A DNA stretch of 64,000 bases from Halorubellus sp. JP-L1 (lineage in GTDB: Archaea; Halobacteriota; Halobacteria; Halobacteriales; Natrialbaceae). The DNA lies in assembly GCF_011440375.1 (NCBI RefSeq), contig NZ_JAAOIR010000002.1:310001-374000 (forward strand), written 5' to 3'. Shown here in pieces: positions 15,397 through 24,496 of this stretch. Within the stretch, counting starts at the first letter, position 1, and the number at the start of each line of letters is the position of its first letter. Both the position numbers and the translations under genes were made by a program. The notes under the pieces are model-generated. The model made no database searches, had not been told where the DNA came from, and saw only the letters and a list, made by a program, of their open reading frames with translations.

Positions 15397-17145
15397 ATGC
15401 GACTGGAGGAGTACTGGGGAGTCGGCCCGAAGACGCGGGCGTTGCTCGTCGAGGAACTGGGCGTGGACGCGGCGATCGACGCCATCGAGTCGGCGGACGT
15501 GCGGGCGCTCGTCGACGCCGGCGTCCCTCGTGGACGTGCGACGCGCATCCTCCGTCGAGCGACGGGAGGAGCCGGGATGGACGTGCTCGCGACGAGCGAC
15601 GCGCGCGAGGTGTACAAGGAGATACTGTCTATCGCGGGGTCGTTCGCGCTCACGGACGGGGCGGCGGACGCCATCCACGTGCTGACGCCGCTTTCCGACG
15701 TGGACGCAATGGGCGAGCGACTCGCGGACGTCGAGGCGGCGCGCGCGTCCTGGGAGGCGCTGTCGAGCGAGGAGCGGTCGGCGGTCGAGGCGGCGTTCGC
15801 GACGTACGACGACGCGGGCGGTGGGGAGAAGGCCGCTGTGGAGGCGGCCGTGGCGCTCCTCGACGCTGGCGTCGTGCGCGAGGACGGCGTGTTCGCGCCG
15901 CTCGCCGACCTGGACCGGGAGGCGCTCGCGGACGCGGCGCGTGCGCTCGGTGCGCTCCGCGAGGGTCGCGTCGCACCGGGTGCCGACGACCGGTTGGACG
16001 CGCTCCGCGAGCACGTCGCGGACGTCGAGACCCTGGAGGCGAACGCGGCGTCGGTCGTCGAGGAGATCCGGGAGGGGAGCGCACCGACGGCGGGTGGGTT
16101 CCAGGACGCGTTCGTCGACCACGTCTGCGCGGAGACGGGCGTGGACGCGGCGCGCGTGCGGGACGCGGCACCGACGGAGGCGCGGGACGCGACGGACTTC
16201 GTGAACGAAGCGCTCCGGTCGCTCGCGGGCGACCTCAGGGAGGCCGTGGACGACCGCGAGCGCGAGGTCCGCGTCGACCTCCAGGGTGCGGTGGCGGACG
16301 CGCGCGAGGACGTCGACCGGGCGGTGGCGGCGGTCGACGACGTGGCGTTCGAGCTGTCGCTCGCGCGGTTCGCGGCGGCGTTCGACTTGACGTCGCCGTC
16401 GTTCGTCGAGAACGCGGTCGCGGTCGAGGGGGCGCGGAACCTCTCGCTCGCGGCGGGCGGCGAGGAGTCGCTGCAGCCGGTGCGGTACGCGCTCGGCGAG
16501 CACTCGTTGGCGCCGCCGCCGGGCCAGCAGCGCGTGAGCGTCCTGACGGGCGCGAACTCGGGCGGGAAGACGACGCTCCTGGAGACGCTCTGCCAGGTGG
16601 TATTGCTCGCGCACATGGGGTTGCCGGTGCCGGCGGACCGGGCGGAGGTCGGGCGGTTCGATTCGGTCGTGTTCCATCGTCGGCACGCGAGCTTCAACGC
16701 GGGCGTGCTGGAGTCGACGCTCCGGAACGTGGTGCCGCCCCTGACGGAGGAGGGGCGGACGTTGATGCTCGTCGACGAGTTCGAGGCGATCACGGAGCCG
16801 GGGAGTGCGGCGGACCTCCTGCACGGCCTGGTGACGCTGTCGGTGGAGAAGGCGGCGCTGGGGACGTTCGTCACGCACCTCGCGGACGACCTGGAGCCGC
16901 TGCCGTCGACGGCGCGCGTCGACGGGATCTTCGCGGAGGGCCTGACGCCGGACCTCGAATTGGAGGTGGACTACCAGCCGCGGTTCGGGGAGGTCGGGCG
17001 GTCGACGCCGGAGTTCATCGTGTCGCGGCTGGTCGCGAACGCGGACGACCGCGCGGAGCGCTCGGGGTTCGAGACGCTCGCGGAGGCGGTCGGGCACGAG
17101 GTCGTCCAGCGGACGCTCGCGGACGCGCGGTGGACGGAGTCGTAG
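15397..17145 (+). CDS. MutS-family ATPase with N-terminal helix-hairpin-helix
   Basis: A 582-residue MutS homologue lacking the mismatch-recognition domain. It starts with an HhH-like segment ('WGVGPKTRALLVEELG'), followed by helical core and lever regions. The C-terminal ABC-type ATPase has Walker A GANSGGKTT near residue 384, 'SFNAGVLESTLRNVVPPL' as the signature region, Walker B 'LMLVDEFEAITEPG', and an H-loop 'GTFVTHLADDL'. Such archaeal MutS-like proteins are distinct from MutS1/MutS2 and their repair role is not settled; recombination or branch-structure processing is plausible from the fold. MutL lies 5 kb away on the other strand, not in an operon with it. A 23-base tandem repeat follows the stop. 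Confidence 0.85.
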   Translation: MRLEEYWGVGPKTRALLVEELGVDAAIDAIESADVRALVDAGVPRGRATRILRRATGGAGMDVLATSDAREVYKEILSIAGSFALTDGAADAIHVLTPLSDVDAMGERLADVEAARASWEALSSEERSAVEAAFATYDDAGGGEKAAVEAAVALLDAGVVREDGVFAPLADLDREALADAARALGALREGRVAPGADDRLDALREHVADVETLEANAASVVEEIREGSAPTAGGFQDAFVDHVCAETGVDAARVRDAAPTEARDATDFVNEALRSLAGDLREAVDDREREVRVDLQGAVADAREDVDRAVAAVDDVAFELSLARFAAAFDLTSPSFVENAVAVEGARNLSLAAGGEESLQPVRYALGEHSLAPPPGQQRVSVLTGANSGGKTTLLETLCQVVLLAHMGLPVPADRAEVGRFDSVVFHRRHASFNAGVLESTLRNVVPPLTEEGRTLMLVDEFEAITEPGSAADLLHGLVTLSVEKAALGTFVTHLADDLEPLPSTARVDGIFAEGLTPDLELEVDYQPRFGEVGRSTPEFIVSRLVANADDRAERSGFETLAEAVGHEVVQRTLADARWTES

Positions 17146-17172
17146 GCGCGCGGGCTTCTGTGCGGTCGGGTC

Positions 17173-17252
17173 GCTGGTGCTGGGGAGCGTTGGACGCTGG
17201 TGCTGGGGAGCGTTGGACGCTGGTGCTGGGGAGCGTTGGACGCTGGTGCTGG
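17173..17252. repeat. 23-base tandem repeat after the MutS-like gene
   Basis: Three perfect units of 23 bases (17173-17195, 17196-17218, 17219-17241), each starting GCTGGTGCTGGGGAGCGTTG, and a partial fourth. They lie 27 bases after the MutS-like stop. The spacer from 17253 to 17378 holds no recognisable gene. Confidence 0.92.
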
Positions 17253-17378
17253 AGGAAGGAGGTCGCGGCAGGAAGTGGGTACGTCGGTGCCCCAGGGGTG
17301 AGGCTGTAGTCCGTTGGGGGTGGACCGCTTTGGTTGGGAGGGTCGGTGGGGGTGGTCGGGGTCCGACGGGGTCGTCGG

Positions 17379-17615
17379 TCAGATCTTCTTGTTGCTGATG
17401 ACGACGCGGTCGGTGCTGGAGCGGTGGTGGATGTAGGAGTTCAGGCCGCTGCGCAGCAGGAGGAGGCCGACGAGGAGCGTGGCGATCGCGGCCAGTAGGT
17501 ACTCGGTGGCGGGGAGTCCGGTCCCGAGGAACGGTCCTTTCATGAGGAACCACGCGGCAGCGCTCGTGGTGAACAGTCCGATCGCGGCGACACATGCGCC
17601 TAATTTCCGACCCAT
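17379..17615 (-). CDS. Small two-helix membrane protein
   Basis: A 78-residue protein beginning MGRKLGACVAAIGLF. It has two hydrophobic helices (about residues 6-23 and 35-55) separated by a short Gly/Pro loop ('KGPFLGTGLPATEY'), then a basic, Asn/Lys-ending tail ('HHRSSTDRVVISNKKI') probably in the cytoplasm. ATG at 17615 is preferred over 17669 because the helix starts just after it and CTTTAGGC lies about 26 bases upstream, giving a leaderless message. No family is recognised. It is downstream of and convergent with the MutS-like gene and its repeat. Confidence 0.6.
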   Translation of the reverse strand: MGRKLGACVAAIGLFTTSAAAWFLMKGPFLGTGLPATEYLLAAIATLLVGLLLLRSGLNSYIHHRSSTDRVVISNKKI

Positions 17616-17807
17616 ATAGTCAATGGATACTGGCCACAAGCCTAAAGGTATTCGTTCGTTGCTAACCAATATTGCATGAATAGTATCCGCGAGTAGAAGA
17701 CGGGTTCCGGGAGGGTGGTCGGAGAAGATGGCCTCGAACGCGGGGCCGGAGTGGAGATGTGGAATCGAAACCGGTGTCGGCCGCGAGGGACCGTCGTAGT
17801 CGGCGAC

Positions 17808-18308
17808 CTAGCGGACGTCGATCTCGTGACCGCGCTCGATCTCGTCCTCGAGGATGGGGATGGTCACTTCGAGGACGCCGTTCTGGTAGGACGCCTCGAT
17901 GGCCTCGACGTCGACCGCGCCGGGGATGGCGACGGTCTCGTTCGTGCGTCGCGAGTGCCGGACGAACGACGTCTCGGACTCCTCGCTGACCTCGGTCGCC
18001 GCGGCGATCTCGAGGTGGCCGTCGTGGAAGACGAGGTCGATCTCGTCGGTCTCGAACCCGGGGAGGTCCATCACGAACACGAAGCTGTCCTCGTCCTCGT
18101 AGAGGTTCGTCGCGCTACCCATGCGGTCCATGCTGTCCCTGCGGGCCATGCCGTCCGTGCCGTCTGTCGTGCGCCCCTCGAGCATCTGGGTCGCGTCGCG
18201 GTCGCCGAACGGGCCGTCCGTCCACATGTTCTCGAACATTCGGTCCATCTGCTCGAACATCTGACTCATGCTGGGGTTCGTGGTGGTGAAATCTCGCATT
18301 GTAATCAT
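17808..18308 (-). CDS. Hsp20/alpha-crystallin small heat-shock protein
   Basis: A 166-residue small heat-shock protein. The N-terminal 65 residues are Met-rich and flexible ('MFEQMDRMFENMW'). The alpha-crystallin domain (about 68-160) has 'VFVMDLPGFETDEIDLVFHDGHLEI' strands, the arginine pair 'RRTN' and the conserved 'YQNGVLEVTIPI', the A-x-x-x-n-G-V-L-like signature. It forms oligomers that hold unfolding proteins for refolding by the thermosome or Hsp70 system. ATG at 18299 is an alternative start, with a GGA(T)-type ribosome site 8 bases before it. Two AT-rich boxes upstream fit a strong, possibly heat-inducible promoter. No IxI tail is present at the C-terminus. Confidence 0.92.
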   Translation of the reverse strand: MITMRDFTTTNPSMSQMFEQMDRMFENMWTDGPFGDRDATQMLEGRTTDGTDGMARRDSMDRMGSATNLYEDEDSFVFVMDLPGFETDEIDLVFHDGHLEIAAATEVSEESETSFVRHSRRTNETVAIPGAVDVEAIEASYQNGVLEVTIPILEDEIERGHEIDVR

Positions 18309-18328
18309 CCTTATATAGGCGTCTTAAG

Positions 18329-18340
18329 TATATAAATACG
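18329..18340 (-). promoter_or_regulatory. TATA region of the Hsp20 gene
   Basis: The minus strand reads CGTATTTATATAC here, 21-30 bases before the start at 18308. A second TATATAA-like box lies at 18312-18319. The cluster of two boxes is stronger than at most genes in this window. Confidence 0.6.
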
Positions 18341-18441
18341 TAGCGAGCAGAGCTAGCACGCTCTTTCCGGGTATCTGGAACGGATTTGGAGGGATAGTAT
18401 AACGAATCCGTCTCTTCGCTTCGGCCGGCGGTCGCGCCTTC

Positions 18442-19860
18442 TCAGTCCTCGACGGCGTCGCTGGCGTCCTGGACGAGGCCGTCGAGTATCTCCGGCGTCG
18501 TCGGGTGGTACGCGCGGTCGGGGATCTCGCGGACGTCGAGTTCCATCTCGACGGCGAGTTGCATCGTCTTCGCCATCGCGTCCGCGTGGTAGTGCAGTCC
18601 CTGGTAGCCGAGGACGGTGCCGTCGTCGGCGTCGACGACGAGGCTCGCACGGCCATCGGGGACGTCCTTCGTCGTGAAGACGCCGTCGTCGCTCGCCCCG
18701 CGCGTGACGTGAACGTACTCGAGGTCGGCGGCCTCGGCGCTCGCTTTCGAGTGACCGAGGCGAGCGTAGGGATAGACGCCGAGTGCGGAGAAGACGACGT
18801 GGTGGTGGACGTTCTCGTACGCGGCGATGGTATCGGTGTCGTCGCGGGCGTGCGCGAGGAGGTTCTCGGCGGCCTGGAATCCCTGTTCCTTGGCGACGTG
18901 GAGGATGGGTTCCTTGGCGTTCGCGTCGCCGACGACGAACACGCGGTCGTCGTCGACGGCCTGCATCGTGTCCCGCACCCACTCTCCGCCCGAGTCGGGG
19001 TCGAGGCGCGTGCGTTCGAGGCCGAGACCGTGGACGTTCGGGTTCCGGCCGGCGAACACGAACAGCTCCTCGCCCTCGACGGCGACCTCGTTCCCGTCGA
19101 CGTCGTCGACGTAGAGGCGGACGCCGCCGTCCTCGGTCGACTCGACGCGGCGCTCGTAGGCGTGCCGGCGAACGTCCACGTCCCACTCCTTCTCGTAGAT
19201 CTCAAGGAGGTCGTCGCCGAACGCCGGGTCGGCCTCGTCCAGCGGCCGCGCGTCGTGCTCGATCACGGTCAGGTCCGTGCCGCCTGCTTCCGCGATGTAC
19301 GGCACGAGCTCCAGGCCGACGTACCCGAAGCCGATCACGATGCCAGAATCCGGGAGGTCGGTGGCGTCGAGCACGTCGTCGCTCGTCCGGTAGCCGACGG
19401 TCTCGATGCCGGGGATCTCGGGGACGTTCGGAGAGGAGCCGGTGGCGACGACGACGTAGTCGAACTCGACGGTCCGGTCGGCGAACGCGAGCGTGCGATC
19501 GTCCACGAACCGCGCGGTGTCGTGGTGGAACGCGACGTCGTCGCGCTCGGCGAGGTCGTGGATCGCCGCCCGGCGGTGCTCGGCGAACCCGAGCACGTGG
19601 TCGTCTTTCGTCTCCACGACCGCGTCCAGGTCGACGTCCGGCGGGTCGCCGACGAGCCGGTGGTCGTGGCGCGCCTGGAACCGGTGCGCGCCCGCCGAGA
19701 TCACCTCCTTTGACGGCATGCATCCCCGGAGGATGCAGAGCCCACCGCCCGGTTCGCCGTCGTCGATCAGCGTCAACTCGACGCCGGGTTCGTCGGCGAG
19801 CTCGCCCGCGACTGCCGCGCCGGCGCTCCCGTACGCGCCCACGATTGCGACGTGCGTCAT
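18442..19860 (-). CDS. Pyridine nucleotide-disulfide oxidoreductase (dihydrolipoamide dehydrogenase/mercuric reductase-like)
   Basis: A 472-residue class I flavoprotein disulfide reductase. The FAD-binding start 'VAIVGAYGSAGAAVAGEL' has the dinucleotide fold but with AYGSAG in place of the usual GGGPAG. The redox pair is C-I-L-R-G-C followed by MPSK, matching the CxxxxCxPSK signature. The NAD(P) motif 'IVIGFGYVGLEL' lies near residue 170, the second FAD motif 'VFVVGDANAK' near 305, and the C-terminal interface domain contains 'HYHADAM'; the usual His-Pro-Glu ('HAHPT') is replaced by a 'YHPTTPE' element. The substrate could be a disulfide or an electron acceptor. It stands alone, with no 2-oxoacid dehydrogenase genes near. 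Confidence 0.87.
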   Translation of the reverse strand: MTHVAIVGAYGSAGAAVAGELADEPGVELTLIDDGEPGGGLCILRGCMPSKEVISAGAHRFQARHDHRLVGDPPDVDLDAVVETKDDHVLGFAEHRRAAIHDLAERDDVAFHHDTARFVDDRTLAFADRTVEFDYVVVATGSSPNVPEIPGIETVGYRTSDDVLDATDLPDSGIVIGFGYVGLELVPYIAEAGGTDLTVIEHDARPLDEADPAFGDDLLEIYEKEWDVDVRRHAYERRVESTEDGGVRLYVDDVDGNEVAVEGEELFVFAGRNPNVHGLGLERTRLDPDSGGEWVRDTMQAVDDDRVFVVGDANAKEPILHVAKEQGFQAAENLLAHARDDTDTIAAYENVHHHVVFSALGVYPYARLGHSKASAEAADLEYVHVTRGASDDGVFTTKDVPDGRASLVVDADDGTVLGYQGLHYHADAMAKTMQLAVEMELDVREIPDRAYHPTTPEILDGLVQDASDAVED

Positions 19861-19956
19861 GCCCGGCACTCCGGGAGGGACGCAGAAAGGGGTTCGCCCC
19901 GGGCGTCCACGCGACGCACGGCCGTTCGTCGGGGTGGTTGCGCGCAGCCGGTCGAC

Positions 19957-20919
19957 CTACCGCGAGATCCCGTCCATGCCTTCGTTGACGACCGATTCGA
20001 CCTCGGGTCGGGTCACCGTCGCCACGTCGCCCGGGATGGTGCGCTTCAGCGCCGCGGTCGCGGCCGCGTACTGCAGCGCCTTCTGGATGTCCGCCCCGGA
20101 GAGGCGCTGTGCAAGGAACGCGCCCGCGAACGCGTCGCCGGTCCCGACCGGGTCGACGGTGTCGGTCTCGAACGCCGGCTGTTCATGGATGACGTTGTCG
20201 TTCCACGCCAGCGCGCCCTGATCGCCTCGGGTCACGACGACGGTCTCGAAGTCGAACTCGGAGGCGAGGTGGTGCGCGAGCTGCGTCGCGTCCCCGTCGT
20301 AGTTCAGGACCGCCTTCGCGTCCTTCAGCGCGATGACGAGGACGTCCACGACCTGGAAGAACTGCGTGATCGTCTTCCGGGCCTCCTCGGGCGACCAGAG
20401 CTTCGACCGGTAGTTCACGTCGAACGCCGTCATCGTCCCCGCCTGCTGGGCGGCGTCGAGTAGCGTCGCCGTCGTCTCCCGGAGCTGCGGGCTGAGCGCG
20501 GGCGTGATGCCGGTCGTGTAGAACGTCGACGCCTTCCTGACGCGGTCGACGTCCAGTTCCTCGGGCGTCGCGGTCGTCACCGCTGCGTCCTCGCGGTCGT
20601 AGACGACGTTCGACCCGCGCGGTCGCCCACCTGATTCGAGGTAGTACGTGCCCTGACGGACGTCGTCGTCCTCGGTCCACACGACGTCCGTGTTGACGCC
20701 GTGCTGGCGGATCTCGCCGTCGACGCGATGCCCGAGTGCAGTATCGGGGAGCTTCGACATCCACGTCGTCACGGCACCGAGTCGCTCGGCGGCGATCGCG
20801 GTGTTGGACTCCGCGCCCGCCGCCCGGACCTCGAACTCGCGTGCGGTCTCCAGTCGCTCGTCGTTCGGCGGCGAGAGACGGAGCATCGTCTCCCCGAACG
20901 TGACGAGGTCGTCGCTCAT
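19957..20919 (-). CDS. kdgK: 2-keto-3-deoxygluconate kinase (PfkB family)
   Basis: A 320-residue PfkB/ribokinase-family sugar kinase. The N-terminal 'VTFGETMLRLSPP' and 'AGAESNTAIAAERLG' are typical of 2-keto-3-deoxygluconate kinases. The 'VVVTRGDQGAL' ATP strand follows, then 'DPVGTGDAFAGAF' near residue 250 with the anion-hole Gly-x-Gly-Asp. The enzyme phosphorylates 2-keto-3-deoxygluconate (and in haloarchaea perhaps the galactonate epimer) to KDPG in the semi-phosphorylative Entner-Doudoroff pathway, in the cytoplasm. It is monocistronic here with 96 bases before the next gene. No KDPG aldolase gene is in the window. Other PfkB substrates such as fructose cannot be fully excluded. Confidence 0.85.
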   Translation of the reverse strand: MSDDLVTFGETMLRLSPPNDERLETAREFEVRAAGAESNTAIAAERLGAVTTWMSKLPDTALGHRVDGEIRQHGVNTDVVWTEDDDVRQGTYYLESGGRPRGSNVVYDREDAAVTTATPEELDVDRVRKASTFYTTGITPALSPQLRETTATLLDAAQQAGTMTAFDVNYRSKLWSPEEARKTITQFFQVVDVLVIALKDAKAVLNYDGDATQLAHHLASEFDFETVVVTRGDQGALAWNDNVIHEQPAFETDTVDPVGTGDAFAGAFLAQRLSGADIQKALQYAAATAALKRTIPGDVATVTRPEVESVVNEGMDGISR

Positions 20920-21034
20920 CGACCCACCCCAGTGGTCGGCTGTCCGGTCATACCAGTACCGTCAGCACGAATCGGTATAAGTCTCCCCCGGCACGGCCCC
21001 CCGGGGCTGGCGAGTGCGTCGTCGGCCCCCGCGG

Positions 21035-22087
21035 TCAGTCGTCGACGGGGTCGTGCTCGGCGACGAGGACGCCGTCGGCGAGGTGGACGTCGCGGTCGAA
21101 CGCGCGTGCGACCGCGCAGTTCGTCTCGACGTGGTCGGTGACCGCGGTCGGCCGGACCCGGCCGCCGCCGCGTGCGAGCGGGAGGACGAGCTGGTCCGCG
21201 GCGTGCGCGTCGACGACCGGTGGACTCGCGGGGCCGCCACGTCCGGGACTCGTCCGGCCTTGCTGGTGGAATGCGAGTGCGTCCGTGGCAGCGTCTGCAC
21301 CGACGGCTTCCGCGGGCGTTCCGGGTTCGCCGAGCGCGGTGAAGCCGGCGACCGTGTGCTCGTACTCGAGCCTGACGAGGACGCTCGCGCCCGTCCCCGG
21401 CGAGCGCACGCTCCGCGCGGCGGTCGCGTCGACGGCGACCCCGACGTCCTCCAGGGCGTCGAGCGCGCCGTCGACGAGCCGGTCGGCGACGTCGGCGTCC
21501 GCGAGGTCCGCCGAGGCGACCGCCTCGACGCTCGCGCCTTCGAACCGACCGCGACGATCGAACCGCACGCGCTCGGTGGCCGCCGGCTCGACGTGCAGGG
21601 TCGCCTCCCCGCCACCCTTCGGGTAGAAGCCGCGTCGGGCGACGTCGACGGTCGCGCGCCAGCCGGCGCGGCGCGCGAGCGGGAGGCGGACGGTCCGGTA
21701 GTAGTCCAGGGTCGGCGACCACGCGACGTCCGTCCCGCCGGTCGCCGTCACCGACAGCTCCGCGTCGAGCGCGACGCACAGTGGGAGGACGGTCTCGAAC
21801 ACGAGCGCGACCGCGCCGGCGGTCCCGACGGCCACCTCGATCGAGCCGCCGCGGACGCGACCGGGGTCGAACGCGACCGTCTCGCTCCCCAGTTCCGCGC
21901 CGTCCACGTCGGCATCGCAGGCCGCCGCGGCGGCCTCGACGCACGCGAGATGCTGGTGCTTCAGTCCCGGCTTCCGTCGGTCGCCGCGGACGTGCTCGAC
22001 GCGTACCGCGTCGCCGGAGAGCGCGGCGAGCGACAGCGCCGACCGGAGGATCTGGCCGCCACCCGCGCTCCCGTCGATCTCGATCAT
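21035..22087 (-). CDS. rtcA: RNA 3'-terminal phosphate cyclase
   Basis: A 350-residue RtcA. It opens with the family signature 'IEIDGSAGGGQILRSALSLAALSG', followed by 'VRGDRRKPGLKHQHL', which includes the basic substrate site. 'FYPKGGGE' near residue 162 is a strong RtcA marker. The C-terminal region 'HAADQLVLPLARGGG' carries the conserved DQL and the catalytic-His area. The enzyme uses ATP to convert an RNA 3'-phosphate to a 2',3'-cyclic phosphate via a covalent AMP intermediate. Its length matches the family. It lies 36 bases downstream of MutL on the same strand, so they may share a transcript, though no functional link is known. Confidence 0.93.
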   Translation of the reverse strand: MIEIDGSAGGGQILRSALSLAALSGDAVRVEHVRGDRRKPGLKHQHLACVEAAAAACDADVDGAELGSETVAFDPGRVRGGSIEVAVGTAGAVALVFETVLPLCVALDAELSVTATGGTDVAWSPTLDYYRTVRLPLARRAGWRATVDVARRGFYPKGGGEATLHVEPAATERVRFDRRGRFEGASVEAVASADLADADVADRLVDGALDALEDVGVAVDATAARSVRSPGTGASVLVRLEYEHTVAGFTALGEPGTPAEAVGADAATDALAFHQQGRTSPGRGGPASPPVVDAHAADQLVLPLARGGGRVRPTAVTDHVETNCAVARAFDRDVHLADGVLVAEHDPVDD

Positions 22088-22123
22088 CGTCGACGACTCA
22101 CGCGTCCCACCACGGACGCCGAC

Positions 22124-24388
22124 TCACGTTTCCCGCCGGCCGCCGTGGCCGGGGTAGTCGCGCTCGAAGCGATCCTCGACCTCGCCGTGGTCGAACCGGA
22201 CGATCGTCGGCCGGCCGTGCGGGCACGCGAACGGGTTCTCGCAGTCGTCGAGTGCGCCCAGCAGGTCGACGACCGACCCCTCCGTCAGCGACGTGTTCGC
22301 CGTCACGGACGGATAGCACGCGAGGTCGGCGACGAACGCGTCCGCGAGCGCGTCGACGGTCGCCGCGCCGTCGTCGTCGCTCGCCAGGAACCCCGAGAGC
22401 ACGTCCCGGACGTCCTCGGGGGCGAGCGTCTCGTCGAACACCGCCGGCACCGTCGTCACCGTCACCTCCCGACCGCTCGCGGCGTCCTCGCTGCTATCGG
22501 TACGCTCGGCGTGGAACCCGAGCGTCGCGAGCGCCTCCCGGTACGCGGGGAACGCCTCGGCTTCGCCCGCGGTGAGTTCGAGCGTCACCGGCTCCGCGAG
22601 CGCCTGCGCGGTCGCGTCCGACTCGAACGCCGCCCGCAGTCGCTCGTAGTTCACGCGCTCGTCGGCCGCGTGCTGGTCGACGAGCACCAGCCCGTCCTCG
22701 GTCTCCGCGACCAGGTACGTGTCCCGGTACTGGCCGAGGACGCGCATCGCCGGCAACCGCTCGTACTCGTCGCCCGGCGTCGCCGCCTCCCCCGTCAACG
22801 TCCGCTGCTCGAGGCCGCCACCGAACCGCGGCGACGACTCGGCGTCGCGGGCAGTCGACGACTCGCGCGACTCGACGGCGTCGCCGCTGGCGGACGCGGT
22901 CGTCTCCGTCGCGCCGTCGAACGACGCGGACGCGCCGGAGTCGGTCGACGGAGTCGCGCTCGAATCCGGCTCTGGCGACTCCCGCGTCGTCGCGTCGTCG
23001 ACCGGCGCGGACGCGTCCGGCGCGACCGAGCCCCCCGACGACTCGGACGACGCCGCGTCGGGGCCGGTCGTCGTCTCAGAACCGGTCGTCGTGGCGTCGG
23101 AGTCGGTCGTCGCCGTCTCAGAATCGGTCGTCGTCGCGACATCGGCGTCGGTCGGCGTGGCGTCGACGTCGCCAGCGTCGGGCGCGTCGCCGTCCTCGTC
23201 GTCCGCGCTCGCGCCGGCTTCGCGCGGACCTGCGTCGCTCGGACTGGCGTCGGCCGTCGACGCGGCGTCGTCGGCGAGGTCGCTCGCGGTCGTCGGCTCG
23301 ACCGCGGCCTCGGCGGGCTTCGAGCGGCCGCGCGGCGCCGAGGAGCGGACGAGGCCGGCGTCCAGCAGCGCGCCCTGGACGGCGTCGCGGACCTGGCGCT
23401 TCATCGCGGCCTCGTCGGCGAACCGGACCTCCATCTTCCGCGGGTGGACGTTCACGTCGACGTCGCCGGCGGGGACGTCGAGGAACAGCGCGGTGAACGG
23501 GTACCGGTCGGCGTCCAGCTGGCCGCCGTAGGCTTCGAGGACGGCTTCGCGGACCGCGCTCGCCGAGACGGCGCGGCCGTTCACGAACACGGAGACGTAC
23601 TCGCGCGCGCTCCGGTTCGTCTCCGGATCCGAGACGAGCCCAGTCACGTCGTCGAGGGGGCCGTCGGGAATCTCCACGTCGTCCACGGGGTGCATCGCTT
23701 CAGCGACTTCGCGGCCGTAGACGGCCATCACGGTCGCGTGGCGGTCGCCCCGGCCCGGCGTCGCGAACACCTCCCGGCCGTCGTGCTCGAGACGCACCGC
23801 GACGTCGGGGTTCGCGAGCGCGTACGACCGGACGACGCGGTTCACGTGCGCGAACTCCGTCGGCGTCGTCTTCAGGTACTTCTCCCTCGCGGGCGTGTTG
23901 TAGAACAGGTCCCGGACCTCGACGGTCGTCCCCGCCGGGCACCCCACGGGCCCGACCGACTCGACCTCGCCACCTTCGTACACCAGTTCTGTCCCGGTCT
24001 CGGCGTCCGTACTCGCCTCGGTCCCGTCGTCGTGCGGCCGGGTCCGGATGGTCAGCCGCGAGACCGCGCCGATGGTGTGCAGCGCCTCGCCGCGGAACCC
24101 GAGCGTCGACACGCCGGCCTCGAGGTCGTCGACGTGCCGGATCTTGCTCGTCGTGTGCTCGCGGACCGACGCGCGGACGTCGGCCTCGGTCATCCCGTGG
24201 CCGTCGTCGCGCACCGTCACGCCGCCGACGCCGCCGTCGTCGACGGCGACCGCGACCCGGCCCGCGCCCGCGTCGATCGCGTTCTCGACGAGCTCCTTCA
24301 CGACCGACGCCGGGCGTTCGACGACCTCGCCGGCCGCGATGCGCTCGACGGTCCGGGCGTCGAGTTCGCGGATGTCCGTCTCCGTCAT
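22124..24388 (-). CDS. mutL: DNA mismatch repair protein MutL
   Basis: A 754-residue MutL. The N-terminal GHKL ATPase begins 'IAAGEVVERPASVVKELVENAIDAGA' (motif I), with 'DDGHGM' (II) and 'STLGFRGEAL' (III). A low-complexity linker of Ser, Thr, Asp, Glu and Ala spans about residues 340-545, much longer than usual. The C-terminal domain has DQHAADERVNYE, which fits the DQHA(x)2E(x)4E metal-dependent endonuclease motif, and 'FACPHGRPT' near the end. It is thus predicted to nick DNA after a mismatch is recognised by MutS. A non-ATG-proximal start at 24415 would add nine residues; 24388 fits the family. A MutS-like gene lies upstream but not adjacent. Confidence 0.95.
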   Translation of the reverse strand: MTETDIRELDARTVERIAAGEVVERPASVVKELVENAIDAGAGRVAVAVDDGGVGGVTVRDDGHGMTEADVRASVREHTTSKIRHVDDLEAGVSTLGFRGEALHTIGAVSRLTIRTRPHDDGTEASTDAETGTELVYEGGEVESVGPVGCPAGTTVEVRDLFYNTPAREKYLKTTPTEFAHVNRVVRSYALANPDVAVRLEHDGREVFATPGRGDRHATVMAVYGREVAEAMHPVDDVEIPDGPLDDVTGLVSDPETNRSAREYVSVFVNGRAVSASAVREAVLEAYGGQLDADRYPFTALFLDVPAGDVDVNVHPRKMEVRFADEAAMKRQVRDAVQGALLDAGLVRSSAPRGRSKPAEAAVEPTTASDLADDAASTADASPSDAGPREAGASADDEDGDAPDAGDVDATPTDADVATTTDSETATTDSDATTTGSETTTGPDAASSESSGGSVAPDASAPVDDATTRESPEPDSSATPSTDSGASASFDGATETTASASGDAVESRESSTARDAESSPRFGGGLEQRTLTGEAATPGDEYERLPAMRVLGQYRDTYLVAETEDGLVLVDQHAADERVNYERLRAAFESDATAQALAEPVTLELTAGEAEAFPAYREALATLGFHAERTDSSEDAASGREVTVTTVPAVFDETLAPEDVRDVLSGFLASDDDGAATVDALADAFVADLACYPSVTANTSLTEGSVVDLLGALDDCENPFACPHGRPTIVRFDHGEVEDRFERDYPGHGGRRET

Positions 24389-24496
24389 ACCGCTATCGTG
24401 GGCGGGCGGCGTCAAACGCGTGACGGTCCAGCACCGTCGACGGTCGCGGCCGCGTTACTGCTGACGTAGCCGGTGCCGCGTGGGTCGCGACCGCGG

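Noticed and set aside
15397-17145. Canonical MutS1 or MutS2
   Set aside because: The mismatch-recognition domain and Smr domain are absent and an HhH start is present, so only a MutS-like call is justified.
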